Assembly (NCBI RefSeq): GCF_014904735.1
Contig: NZ_JACZCR010000003.1
Span: 62,001-126,000, forward strand
Length of the DNA stretch: 64,000 nucleotides
Source: Microbulbifer hainanensis
GTDB taxonomy: Bacteria > Pseudomonadota > Gammaproteobacteria > Pseudomonadales > Cellvibrionaceae
Direction: 5' to 3'
Positions 1-7,953 of the stretch are shown here, one piece after another; positions within the stretch are counted from its first letter, which is position 1, and each line of letters starts with the position of its first letter. Position numbers and translations under genes: made by a program. The notes under the pieces are model-generated. The model made no database searches. It saw only the letters and a program-made list of their open reading frames with translations, and was not told the DNA's origin.

Positions 1-1261
1 GGTGCCGACCACCCTGCTGCATCATCTGGGCGTACTCATCCTGAGAGAGACCTGTCATGGTCGCCGCTGCATACTGGAAGCTGAGTCCGTCCGTGGAGAA
101 AATTTTGGCCAGGAAGTAAATATTGCCACCGAGGGCAATCATGCGGTTGTAATCCCGGTCGATTACCGCCTGCTTTTGGGCTTCGCTCATTGGCCACTGA
201 TCGAGATAGGCCCTCTCATCTTCCTTAAACCGCTCCCGGTTCTGCGCCTTCATCAGCGACATACAGAATTGGTTCAGCTGGTAGCCGATACGCCCCATAT
301 CCTGGTCGAAAATGGTGGTACCGGGAATATCCGCATAGGGCTTTCGCTGCGACATTCCATCCTTCCGGTCAATTCGCGCGTCCGCTTCCTCGGGCCAGTA
401 AAGGCGCATCGGGTTTTCCACTAACAGCTTGTGCTGCAACGCGGTGGTCACCGCAATGCGCGGAATAAAGTCCACCAGCAGCCCCTCGTCTGGCGTGTGT
501 GACGCCATGTTCGGATGTGGCCAGTCCGTGCCCCACAGCACCCGATCCGGGAAAGACTCCACGACCTTCCTCGCAAAGGGCACCACGTCGTCATAGCGAT
601 AGCTCTGTTGCCTGGTGAGCCGCTCAGGGCAGCTCACCTTGCACCAGAAATTTTCATGTTCATGCAGCAGGCGCAGGAACAGCGTGAATTCCTCACCATC
701 CACCGGCTTGCTGACGTCCGGGCGCCCCATATGATCCACGACTACGGTAGAGGGCAGCGAGGTGAAAAAATCGTAGTGCTCAGGCAGCTCACTGGCTTCG
801 AAATAAATCACGATATGCCAGCCCAGGGGGGCTATTTTGGCCGAGATCTCCGCCAGGGCGTCGTAGGGTAGCTTGTCCACCAGTCGCTTGACGAAATTGA
901 AACGCACGCCGCGAACACCGGCCTGGTGCAGCGCCTGCAATTCGTCGTCACTCACGTCCTGTCGCACCGTGGCGACACCGCGGGCCAGACCATTGGCATC
1001 CTGCAGGGCATCAACCAGGGCGCGATTATCTGCGCCGTGACAGGTGGCCTGGACAATCACATTGCGACTAAAGCCGAGATGATCGCGCAGCGCCCAGAGT
1101 TTTTCCTTTGGTCCATCACAGGGGGTGTATTTACGCTCCGGGGCATAGGGGAACCGATCGCCCGGGCCGAAGACATGACAGTGGGCATCGACAGCACCCG
1201 GCGGAGCGACAAAGGTTGGTTTGCTAGGATTGGGGTGATAGACGCGCCAGCCGAAATCCAT
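1..1261 (-). CDS. ligI-ligA: In-frame fusion of PDC hydrolase (LigI) with protocatechuate 4,5-dioxygenase alpha chain (LigA); 3' end cut by window edge
   Basis: I translated the minus strand by hand from the ATG at 1261. About 420 residues are visible with no stop before the edge. Residues 1-300 look like 2-pyrone-4,6-dicarboxylate lactonase of the amidohydrolase superfamily: a DAHCHVFGP metal motif (H27, H29), an HMGRPD segment and a GTDWPHPN motif whose D246 should be the catalytic Asp. After a roughly ten-residue linker, an in-frame Met303 opens a LigA-type helical domain with the family segments NQFCMSLMKAQNRERFK and GGNIYFLAKIFSTDG. LigI hydrolyses PDC to oxaloacetate pathway intermediates (OMA/CHM); LigA is the small subunit that caps the LigB active site. 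The start lies 7 nt after the ligJ stop, so it belongs to the same operon. ligB is expected just beyond the left edge. The reading frame agrees at the start, middle and junction. A sequencing error at the lost LigI stop cannot be excluded. Confidence 0.82.
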   Translation of the reverse strand, partial: MDFGWRVYHPNPSKPTFVAPPGAVDAHCHVFGPGDRFPYAPERKYTPCDGPKEKLWALRDHLGFSRNVIVQATCHGADNRALVDALQDANGLARGVATVRQDVSDDELQALHQAGVRGVRFNFVKRLVDKLPYDALAEISAKIAPLGWHIVIYFEASELPEHYDFFTSLPSTVVVDHMGRPDVSKPVDGEEFTLFLRLLHEHENFWCKVSCPERLTRQQSYRYDDVVPFARKVVESFPDRVLWGTDWPHPNMASHTPDEGLLVDFIPRIAVTTALQHKLLVENPMRLYWPEEADARIDRKDGMSQRKPYADIPGTTIFDQDMGRIGYQLNQFCMSLMKAQNRERFKEDERAYLDQWPMSEAQKQAVIDRDYNRMIALGGNIYFLAKIFSTDGLSFQYAAATMTGLSQDEYAQMMQQGGRH

Positions 1262-1268
1262 TGTGAAC

Positions 1269-2312
1269 TCACTCAACTTCAGTCACCTCTTTATTTTTGC
1301 CCATCGCCCGAAGCCTCTTGTCCAGACGCGGGTACACCCGCCGCGCATTGCCCTCGAAAACCTTGTAGCGTTCCTCCTCGGTAAGCTCGAGGCTGTCCAG
1401 GTAGCGCTTGGTGTCGTCAAAGAAGTGGCCGGTCTGCGGGTCTATGCCGCGCACTGCGCCCACCATTTCGGAACCGAACAGGATGTTGTCGATATCGATT
1501 ACATTGAACAGCAGATCGATACCCGGCTGGTGGTAGACGCAGGTATCGAAGAACACATTCTTCATCACGTGCTGGTCTAACGGTGGTTGTCCCAGCATAT
1601 CTGCCAACCCGCGGTAGCGCCCCCAGTGATAGGGCACCGCGCCACCGCCGTGGGGAATAATGAAACGCAGTGTGGGGAAATCCCGGAACAGGTCGCCCTG
1701 GATAAACTGCATAAAAGCCGTGGTGTCCGCATTGATATAGTGGGCGCCGGTGGCGTGGAAATTAGAGTTGCAGGAACCGGACACATGGATCATCGCCGGC
1801 ACATCCAGCTCTACCATTTTCTCAAAGAAGGGATACCAGCTCTTGTCAGTTAGCGGCGCCGAGGTCCAGTGGCCGCCCGAGGGATCCGGGTTGAGGTTAC
1901 AGCCGACGAAACCCAGCTCCTCTATACAGCGCTCGAGCTCGGCAATGGAGTTGGCTATAGACACGCCTGGTGACTGGGGCAGCTGACAGACGCCGATAAA
2001 GTGCTCGGGGTAGAGTTCCACCACCCGCTGGATCAGGTCGTTGCAGGCGCTGGTCCACTGTTGGGAAACTTTTTCATCACCCACGTGGTGGGCCATGGCC
2101 GAAGCCCGCGGCGAGAAAATTGTCATATCGGCGCCGCGCTCGCGCAGCAGACGCAGCTGGTTCTGCTCGACGCTCTCGCGGATCTCGTCATCGCTGATGC
2201 GCGGCGGTGCGGGTAGCGGTTGGCCGCCCTCAAAGGCAGCCAGCTGGGCCTCGCGAAATTCCTGGTGGGATTTCGGCGCGGTGGTGTAGTGGCCGTGGCA
2301 GTCGATGATCAC
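1269..2312 (-). CDS. ligJ: 4-oxalomesaconate hydratase (LigJ type)
   Basis: The 347-residue protein belongs to the amidohydrolase-2 superfamily and closely resembles LigJ of sphingomonads. It begins with the metal-binding MIIDCHGHYTT, and has the segments FSPRASAMAHH, NLNPDPSGGHWTS, VIPHGGGAVPYHWGRYRG, FFDTCVYHQPGIDLL and a terminal EGNARRVYPRLD. LigJ adds water to 4-oxalomesaconate to give 4-carboxy-4-hydroxy-2-oxoadipate (CHA). This step is shared by gallate and protocatechuate 4,5-cleavage. The length is normal for the family. It lies between the dehydrogenase (27 nt gap) and the LigI-LigA ORF (7 nt gap). Note that Pseudomonas uses the unrelated GalB for this step, so this cluster mixes lig-type and gal-type members. 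The function is well supported by sequence and context. Confidence 0.92.
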   Translation of the reverse strand: MIIDCHGHYTTAPKSHQEFREAQLAAFEGGQPLPAPPRISDDEIRESVEQNQLRLLRERGADMTIFSPRASAMAHHVGDEKVSQQWTSACNDLIQRVVELYPEHFIGVCQLPQSPGVSIANSIAELERCIEELGFVGCNLNPDPSGGHWTSAPLTDKSWYPFFEKMVELDVPAMIHVSGSCNSNFHATGAHYINADTTAFMQFIQGDLFRDFPTLRFIIPHGGGAVPYHWGRYRGLADMLGQPPLDQHVMKNVFFDTCVYHQPGIDLLFNVIDIDNILFGSEMVGAVRGIDPQTGHFFDDTKRYLDSLELTEEERYKVFEGNARRVYPRLDKRLRAMGKNKEVTEVE

Positions 2313-2339
2313 TTTCTGGAACTCCTATTAACTTGGCCG

Positions 2340-3266
2340 TTAACCCGGCTGTTTAACCGGTAATTTATCTTTCGCAAGGGAGACTTGCTGGCTCCCCTCG
2401 ATAATCGCATCCAGCATTGACTCCAGCCCTTCGCACTCCGGGACTTGGGCAAACTGCGCAGCCCAGGCCTGGCGTTCGGCACAGCCTTCGCTCATATGTG
2501 GTGTCAGGCCTGCCTCGCGCACGGTGCGGGCGGCCTCGGCCATTTCCTCGGCGCGGCGCCGGCCGTGCTCGAGACTGCGGGAAATCATGTAGCGTGCCTG
2601 CTCCGGCCAGTCCGGCAACGGAAAAATATTGTCGAGTGAAGCCAGCACTTCCCGCTCCACACCAAACTGGCGCGCCGCGAGCAGCGACTCTGCCAGCAAT
2701 GCCTCCATCCCCTTGATCATTACACTGCGGCACATTTTGGTTGCGGAGGCCCGGCCCAATTCAACACTGCAGAACGCCATACCGGAGAAGCCCAGTGCCT
2801 GCCCCAACGGCAGGAATTCCTCGGCGTGAGGGCCGCCCACAAGAATCGGGGCAGCGATACGTCGTGGCTCGATCGGCGACATGATGCTGCCCTCGACAAA
2901 ACGGCCGCCGGCGTCTTCCACCCGTTTGGCGATGGTGCGCTTGGTACTGGGCGAGACGGAGTTCAGGTCGAGGTAGTAGGCGCCCGGGCTCAGCCCCGGC
3001 AGTACCGCTTCCGCTGCCTGCAGCGCCTGGCCTGCCGTTACCGCGGAGATAATGAGCTCACACCCCACTGCCATTGCCGGTGCACTGCTCGCGCTCCGCA
3101 CCCACGGCCGCTCCGCAAGAGCCCGGGAAGGGAAACTGTGCGGATCGCGACACAACCGGTCAAAGGCGACCAGCCGTGTACGGGAAGAAAAAGCAGCGAA
3201 GTCGGTGGCTAGTATCGCGCCCACTTCGCCGAAGCCGGTCTGACCAACCGTCCTAATTTGTTTCAT
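2340..3266 (-). CDS. NAD(P)-dependent 6-phosphogluconate dehydrogenase-like oxidoreductase (DUF1932 type)
   Basis: The 308-residue protein has an N-terminal Rossmann fold with a GFGEVG dinucleotide motif at about residues 11-16, a beta-hydroxyacid-dehydrogenase-like DLNSVSPSTK segment, and an all-helical C-terminal domain of the DUF1932 kind (KMCRSVMIKGMEALLAE). Genes of this family are commonly found inside protocatechuate 4,5-cleavage clusters, but the substrate is not something I can name from sequence. A role in reducing or oxidising a pathway side product is inference. Its start overlaps the tautomerase stop by 4 nt (ATGA), which implies translational coupling. An alternative is a general beta-hydroxyacid dehydrogenase. 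The catalytic Lys is plausibly in the KMCRS helix. Confidence 0.8.
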   Translation of the reverse strand: MKQIRTVGQTGFGEVGAILATDFAAFSSRTRLVAFDRLCRDPHSFPSRALAERPWVRSASSAPAMAVGCELIISAVTAGQALQAAEAVLPGLSPGAYYLDLNSVSPSTKRTIAKRVEDAGGRFVEGSIMSPIEPRRIAAPILVGGPHAEEFLPLGQALGFSGMAFCSVELGRASATKMCRSVMIKGMEALLAESLLAARQFGVEREVLASLDNIFPLPDWPEQARYMISRSLEHGRRRAEEMAEAARTVREAGLTPHMSEGCAERQAWAAQFAQVPECEGLESMLDAIIEGSQQVSLAKDKLPVKQPG

Positions 3267-4360
3267 TCGTCACTCCAGACTGAAGCCGGTACCAATACTT
3301 CGCCGCGCATCAAAAGCCGCGCGGTGCGCAGCAACGCTGCTCGTTCCACCCGCGGCATCCGGATATCGCCTGCGAGTTCAATGTCTACGCTGAAAAAACC
3401 ACTCGGGTGTTCCACCTCCAGGCGCTGGGCACCGGAACCGATATCGATACCCGAAACCTGTTGGGCCACCGAGCCCGGCAGTGCGCAGGCAGTGGCCACG
3501 CTGACTGCACCAAGTACGCCGATGGCCTCGTGCACCCGGTGCGGGATAAAGGTGCGGGTGCAAATGGCCCCGCCGCTGCGGGGCGGCGCCACCAGGGACA
3601 TCTTCGGCACCGTCTTGTTGCGCACATCGCCGAGGTTCATGCGCTCGCCCATCTGCAGGCGTATGGATTCCACCCTCGCTTTCAGTTCCGCATCCGTTTC
3701 CAGGTCCGCGGGACTCTCGTAGCCGGTTTTGCCGAAGTCCGCTGCGTTGAGCACCACTACCGGCATCCCGTTGTCGATACAGGTCACGGCGACGCCGTCC
3801 ACCTCGTCCACAACCTGCCCGGTGGGCAGGAGGGCTCCGCAATTGCTGCCGGCAATATCGAGGAACTCGAGCGGTACCGGGGCCGCGGTTCCCGGCACAC
3901 CGTCGATGCAAACGCTACCCTCGTAATCCACCACGGCATTTGGAGTCTGCACGCGCGCTACCGCGATGCCGCCGCTATTGACCATATGGATACGCACATC
4001 TGTCTCGCCGTCACTGGCCTTGACCATTCCCTTTTCGATAGCAAAGGGACCGACTCCGGCGAGAATGTTGCCGCAGTTCTGGCTGTCACTGACTTCGGCG
4101 CGATCCACCGCCACCTGCAGAAACAGATAGTCCACGTCAGCCCCTTCCCGTGCAGACGGAGAGATGATGGCCACCTTGCTCGTCAGCGGATGCGAACCAC
4201 CCATGCCGTCGATTTGCCGAGGATCGGGAGATCCCATGGCTGCGAGCAATACCCGGTCGCGCTGTGCCCTGTCAGCCGGTAGATCCGAGCCGAAAAAATA
4301 GAGGCCCTTCGAGGTACCGCCGCGCATCAGCCAGCAGGGAATGGCAACCTGGACCGTCAC
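3263..4360 (-). CDS. galD: 4-oxalomesaconate tautomerase (LigU/GalD, PrpF family)
   Basis: The 365-residue protein has two PrpF-type (diaminopimelate-epimerase-fold) halves. Signature segments are the N-terminal [56 protein letters not shown] and [14 protein letters not shown]. GalD of Pseudomonas putida and LigU of Sphingobium share this architecture and convert the keto/enol forms of 4-oxalomesaconate made by ring cleavage into the form the hydratase accepts. The start overlaps the aldolase stop by 4 nt and the stop overlaps the next start by 4 nt, so three genes are translationally coupled. The length matches the family. An aconitate isomerase role (PrpF proper) is unlikely in this context. 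Confidence 0.9.
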   Translation of the reverse strand: MTVQVAIPCWLMRGGTSKGLYFFGSDLPADRAQRDRVLLAAMGSPDPRQIDGMGGSHPLTSKVAIISPSAREGADVDYLFLQVAVDRAEVSDSQNCGNILAGVGPFAIEKGMVKASDGETDVRIHMVNSGGIAVARVQTPNAVVDYEGSVCIDGVPGTAAPVPLEFLDIAGSNCGALLPTGQVVDEVDGVAVTCIDNGMPVVVLNAADFGKTGYESPADLETDAELKARVESIRLQMGERMNLGDVRNKTVPKMSLVAPPRSGGAICTRTFIPHRVHEAIGVLGAVSVATACALPGSVAQQVSGIDIGSGAQRLEVEHPSGFFSVDIELAGDIRMPRVERAALLRTARLLMRGEVLVPASVWSDE

Positions 4361-5058
4361 CCCTTTTGCTCCCGCCAGCTTTCATACTCGACGTAGGTCA
4401 GGCCCTTGGCTGCCAGGCGCTCGCGCATTTGATAGATATCCAGCCCCAGTTCGCCTCTCGCCAGGCGCTCTCGCTTGCCCGCCTCATTGGCCTCGCGAGT
4501 AAGCGCCTGATCGAGCGTGGCAGCAGCCTGCAGACGGGGTACGACCACCACACCGTCGTCGTCGGCGACGATCAGGTCACCGGGGTTGACCAGGGCGCCG
4601 GCACACACTGCCGGCACATTGACACTGGCGATAGTCTCCTTGACCGTACCCTGGGCGCACACGGCCCTGGACCAGACCGGGAAGCCCATCTCGGTAAGGG
4701 TGGCAATATCGCGCACGCCCGCATCGATGATCAGTCCACGTACACCCCGCGCCATCAGGGACTCAGCCAACAGGTCACCAAAGTAGCCGCCCTTCCAGGG
4801 GCTGGTGGGTGAAACCACCAATACATCTCCGGGCCGGCACTGTTCCACGGCCACATGAATCATCCAGTTATCCCCCGGCGCCACTTCACAGGTAACCGCA
4901 CAACCGGAAATGTGGGCAGGCCGATAGATTGGACGCATATAGGAGGCCATGAGGCCCTTGCGCCCAAGGGCCTCGTGCACGGTAGCGACGCCCAGCTTGC
5001 CGAACTGTTCCACCGTGGCTTCCGGTAGGCGGGGAGTATTGGTAACGACTACGGCCAT
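4357..5058 (-). CDS. ligK: 4-carboxy-4-hydroxy-2-oxoadipate aldolase (LigK/GalC)
   Basis: The 233-residue protein belongs to the RraA-like / HMG-CHA aldolase family. It shows [13 protein letters not shown] near the N-terminus, the phosphate/metal region [25 protein letters not shown] with the Arg-Asp pair of the active site, and [15 protein letters not shown]. LigK/ProA/GalC cleaves CHA to pyruvate and oxaloacetate, the last step of gallate and protocatechuate 4,5-catabolism. It is the first gene of a coupled run aldolase-tautomerase-dehydrogenase-LigJ-LigI/LigA. A 139-nt gap holding a 69-bp conserved element separates it from the dioxygenase gene upstream, so it probably has its own promoter. 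Confidence 0.92.
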   Translation of the reverse strand: MAVVVTNTPRLPEATVEQFGKLGVATVHEALGRKGLMASYMRPIYRPAHISGCAVTCEVAPGDNWMIHVAVEQCRPGDVLVVSPTSPWKGGYFGDLLAESLMARGVRGLIIDAGVRDIATLTEMGFPVWSRAVCAQGTVKETIASVNVPAVCAGALVNPGDLIVADDDGVVVVPRLQAAATLDQALTREANEAGKRERLARGELGLDIYQMRERLAAKGLTYVEYESWREQKG

Positions 5059-5101
5059 GCTAGATCTACCTCACAAATTGATTCGGATAACTTTTAATGA
5101 C

Positions 5102-5170
5102 AGATGCTAGGGAGACGGAGGGTCCTGGTCTAATGGATTCGGCTTTTCCGGCCATGAAAAAAAATTTCCG
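5102..5170. promoter_or_regulatory. Copy 1 of a 69-bp conserved upstream element (candidate LysR operator/promoter)
   Basis: An ungapped alignment with 10539-10607 gives 54 identities in 69 positions, both read on the plus strand. Best-conserved blocks are CTAGGGAGA, CTGGTCTAATG, ATTCG and CCATGAAAAAAA. This copy starts 44 nt upstream of the aldolase start codon (minus strand) and lies downstream of the dioxygenase stop. Because it is noncoding in both places and precedes two operons of one pathway, a binding site for the divergent LysR regulator is the simplest explanation. That is inference. Confidence 0.6.
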
Positions 5171-5197
5171 CAAAAAAATTAACAGCACCAGCCGCCC

Positions 5198-6475
5198 TCA
5201 ATCCTCCTCAACGGCTTCCGTCTCATCGCCACCCGCAACGGAATACTGGATGGAAACATTACGCGTGGCCTGGAACTCTTCCAGCGTAAGGCCCGCCATC
5301 TGGGCATAGACATCCAGGTTGGACAGACCGATAACCGCCGCCATTTTTTCCAGGACAAAAAATATTACGCCGTAATGGATCAGGCCAATCCAGTCGCGGG
5401 AGTCCAGCAGTCGTCGCTCTTCGGTAGACAGGTGAAACTCGTCGTACAGTTCTGCTGGTGAATCGATAAAGCGCTGCCGGTGCTTCGGAAGTACAAGGCG
5501 ATGCAGGAAATCATTTAAATGAAAGGCCTTGTGCGCTCGCTCGAGGGTAAACGGGTGCGTCCCCTGCAGCTCTTCAATTCCCGCCAACTGGTGCTGGATA
5601 AGGTTTCGGTGCGCCGCCAGATGGGAAGCCTCTGAGTTGCCCAGGTTTTCGTAAATCACCGTAGCAATATTCGTCATTGAAGGCAGGTAACTGCCCCTGT
5701 GGACGCACTTTATCTGTGATGACAAAGCCCCTCTCATGATCAGCCACATAATGACTTCGGCACCTTCCAGTCCTCCCAGCCGGGCGAAATCTGCGTGGGT
5801 ATATTCTGTTAATGTTTCGGGGTCCCTCTCCAGAAGATCGAGAAAGTGCTCATCCCATTCGGTATTGTTAAACCCGCACCGTTCCCCGTGAACCTGATGG
5901 GACAGGCCTCCAGTTGCCACCAGCGTTACAGTGAGATCTTCCGGATAGCTTTCGATGGCTTTCCGCAGCGCTTTTCCCAACTTAAAACAGCGCTTCGCCG
6001 TCGGTATGGGAAACTGCAGCACGCCAACCTGAAGGGGGACTATCGCCTTTGCCCAGACTTTCCCCCGGTCTGTCATCATCGACAGCGGCGAAAACATGCC
6101 GTGATCAATCGGCTTTTTCTGGAAAAAGGAGATATCGAACTCGTCGGCGAACAATGACTGACCGATATGCCTGGAGAGTTCAGCATGCCCTGATACCGCT
6201 GGGTAATCCCGTGGCCCACCGCCCTCGTCGGCTGTCGCGTACTGGCTGTCCACCCCAAGCGCAAAAGGTGAATAGTGATCAAAGAAAAATGACGTTATAT
6301 GGTCGTTATAAATGAAAAAGAGGACATCGGGCTGCTTTTCCGCCAGCCATATCTGAACGGGATCAAATAATTTAAAAACTTCTGACCAAGCCGGGTCCTC
6401 AGCTGTCTTTGTATCTTTGGCAAAACCTATCGTTGGCGAGTGGGAAGCCGCAATCCCACCAATAATTCTGGCCAT
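5198..6475 (-). CDS. galA: Gallate dioxygenase (GalA/DesB, type II extradiol, LigB-LigA-like fusion)
   Basis: The 425-residue protein matches DesB/GalA in length and layout. A LigB-type catalytic domain fills residues 1-280, and a C-terminal LigA-like domain follows (FLHRLVLPKHRQRFIDSP, SRDWIGLIHYGVIFF). Metal ligands expected for Fe(II) are present: H12 in ASHSPT, H59 in YNDHITSFF and E240 in LEGAEVIMW. Further active-site histidines are H125 in DHGMFSP and the LSHQVHGER segment. The enzyme opens gallate to 4-oxalomesaconate. It lies 16 nt downstream of the MFS gene and is probably cotranscribed with it. Some homologues also accept protocatechuate. The native domain fusion contrasts with the separate LigA domain attached to LigI at the left edge. 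Confidence 0.93.
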   Translation of the reverse strand: MARIIGGIAASHSPTIGFAKDTKTAEDPAWSEVFKLFDPVQIWLAEKQPDVLFFIYNDHITSFFFDHYSPFALGVDSQYATADEGGGPRDYPAVSGHAELSRHIGQSLFADEFDISFFQKKPIDHGMFSPLSMMTDRGKVWAKAIVPLQVGVLQFPIPTAKRCFKLGKALRKAIESYPEDLTVTLVATGGLSHQVHGERCGFNNTEWDEHFLDLLERDPETLTEYTHADFARLGGLEGAEVIMWLIMRGALSSQIKCVHRGSYLPSMTNIATVIYENLGNSEASHLAAHRNLIQHQLAGIEELQGTHPFTLERAHKAFHLNDFLHRLVLPKHRQRFIDSPAELYDEFHLSTEERRLLDSRDWIGLIHYGVIFFVLEKMAAVIGLSNLDVYAQMAGLTLEEFQATRNVSIQYSVAGGDETEAVEED

Positions 6476-6491
6476 CGTAATTCCTGAATCA

Positions 6492-7787
6492 TTAACTACT
6501 GACAGTGAAAAACCGGTTAATCAGAAAACCGGCAATGATCAGTGGCATACCGAATACCACGAACGTCCAATCGATTGAAATGCCAGCCCCCAACATAAGA
6601 CCGGCAACAGCTGGACCGAGCACCGCGCCTACACGCCCTGCCCCAATCGCCCAGCCAACCCCAGTGGTACGAATCTCTGTGGGATACAATCTCGCCGCAA
6701 CCGCATACAGTCCGGTAAAACCGCCCTGAACGAAATACATAAGGAAGAAAATCAGTGCGAGAACAATGGCCACCGACGCATTGTTATTGCCATAGATAAC
6801 AATCATCACAGCGCCGCAAATAAAGAAAATTGAAATGATTTTCTTAAGCCCGATCTTGGATGACAGGTATCCCAGGGTGATGGAGCCGAAGAAGGCGCCC
6901 AAATTGAGAGAGATACCCGCGTACATGGCATCTTCAACATCGAGCCCGGCCTCGACTGCGAGCTTTACGACCCAACTGAGCAGAAAATAGAGGGTGGCGA
7001 AGCTCATCATGAACGACAACCACAGGGTAATCGTCGCCGCTTTCAGGTCGCTCGAAAAAAGCGCTTTTACACCGCCGGCCTGTTTCTGGCTGTTCTCTTT
7101 TGCGGGCAGAGTATCGAGCGGCGCCTGTGCCATGCGCTGTAAAATACGATTAACCTTCGCTAGCGCCAATTGAGGCTGCTTCTTGACCAGGAACTCCAGT
7201 GATTCCGGCAATGCTGTCGCGACCAGGGGTATTGCGACGAGGGATGCACAGCCGGCGAAAACAAACAGCGATCGCCACCCGTATTCCGGCAAGACCCAAG
7301 CGGCGAAGAAACCGGCAAATATTGCTCCGATTGGATAACCGGCATGCAGGATCAGGATCGCCAGGTTGCGGCTCCTGTCCGGAGAATACTCGGAGACCAT
7401 CGAGGTCAGGCTCGCCAACATTGAGCCGATACCTACGCCAGCGACAAGCCTCAACACCGCAAGCTGCGTGACCGACTCCGCATAGGCGGTTGCGATCATT
7501 CCCGCAGAAATCACACTGATACTGGCGAGAATCATATTTCGTCGCCCTATCACATCCGTGTAGGGAGAGACAAATACGGCACCAATCGACATGCCTACCA
7601 GGGCAGCGCTAAACACGATACCCAGCGCCTGAGGGGAAACCGTCCACTCCTGTGCGACAATGGGTGCCGCAAAGGAGATAGCAAGCACATCCATCCCATC
7701 CAGCATGTTTAACAGGAAGCAAATTCCGATCACCTGAATCTGCAATGCTGAAAGAGGTTTCTCGTCGACCAGGCTGCTTGCGCTCAT
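6492..7787 (-). CDS. MFS aromatic acid:H+ symporter (AAHS, PcaK/GalT-like)
   Basis: The 431-residue protein has about twelve hydrophobic segments and AAHS-family signatures: LLNMLDGMDVLAISFAAP in TM1 with the family DGxD motif, the loop 2-3 motif DVIGRRNM, and RLYPTEIRTTGVGWAIGAGR in the second half. The family imports benzoate-type acids with protons, and its place 16 nt before gallate dioxygenase argues for gallate or protocatechuate as substrate (compare GalT of Pseudomonas). Start ATG at 7787. The 166 nt upstream carry the hairpin that ends the receptor gene, so a promoter for this gene should lie around 7800-7890. The substrate is inferred from context. Confidence 0.87.
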   Translation of the reverse strand: MSASSLVDEKPLSALQIQVIGICFLLNMLDGMDVLAISFAAPIVAQEWTVSPQALGIVFSAALVGMSIGAVFVSPYTDVIGRRNMILASISVISAGMIATAYAESVTQLAVLRLVAGVGIGSMLASLTSMVSEYSPDRSRNLAILILHAGYPIGAIFAGFFAAWVLPEYGWRSLFVFAGCASLVAIPLVATALPESLEFLVKKQPQLALAKVNRILQRMAQAPLDTLPAKENSQKQAGGVKALFSSDLKAATITLWLSFMMSFATLYFLLSWVVKLAVEAGLDVEDAMYAGISLNLGAFFGSITLGYLSSKIGLKKIISIFFICGAVMIVIYGNNNASVAIVLALIFFLMYFVQGGFTGLYAVAARLYPTEIRTTGVGWAIGAGRVGAVLGPAVAGLMLGAGISIDWTFVVFGMPLIIAGFLINRFFTVSS

Positions 7788-7892
7788 AATTGTTGTTATC
7801 TCATTTATCGCTTTGAACCACTCAGACCACGGGGGTTCTTGATTCAGGTATCAACAGTGTTGTCGAAACCTTCGTTATTATTTTTATCGTTG

Positions 7893-7929
7893 AAATATTC
7901 GGGCAGGGATTCTCCCTGCCCGAATATTT
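7893..7929 (-). terminator. Strong hairpin terminator after the TonB-dependent receptor gene
   Basis: A perfect 17-bp inverted repeat (arms 7893-7909 and 7913-7929, 3-nt loop) begins 25 nt past the receptor stop codon on the minus strand. The stem core is GGGCAGGGA/TCCCTGCCC. A loose A/T-rich tract follows. It should separate the receptor transcript from the MFS-dioxygenase transcript. Confidence 0.75.
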
Positions 7930-7953
7930 CCACCCTGTGAGAGGGCGCTAGGG

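Noticed and set aside
2-1384. Three plus-strand frames over the left edge (2-424, 515-871, 926-1384)
   Set aside because: They are shadows of the LigI-LigA gene on the minus strand, which is open to the window edge.
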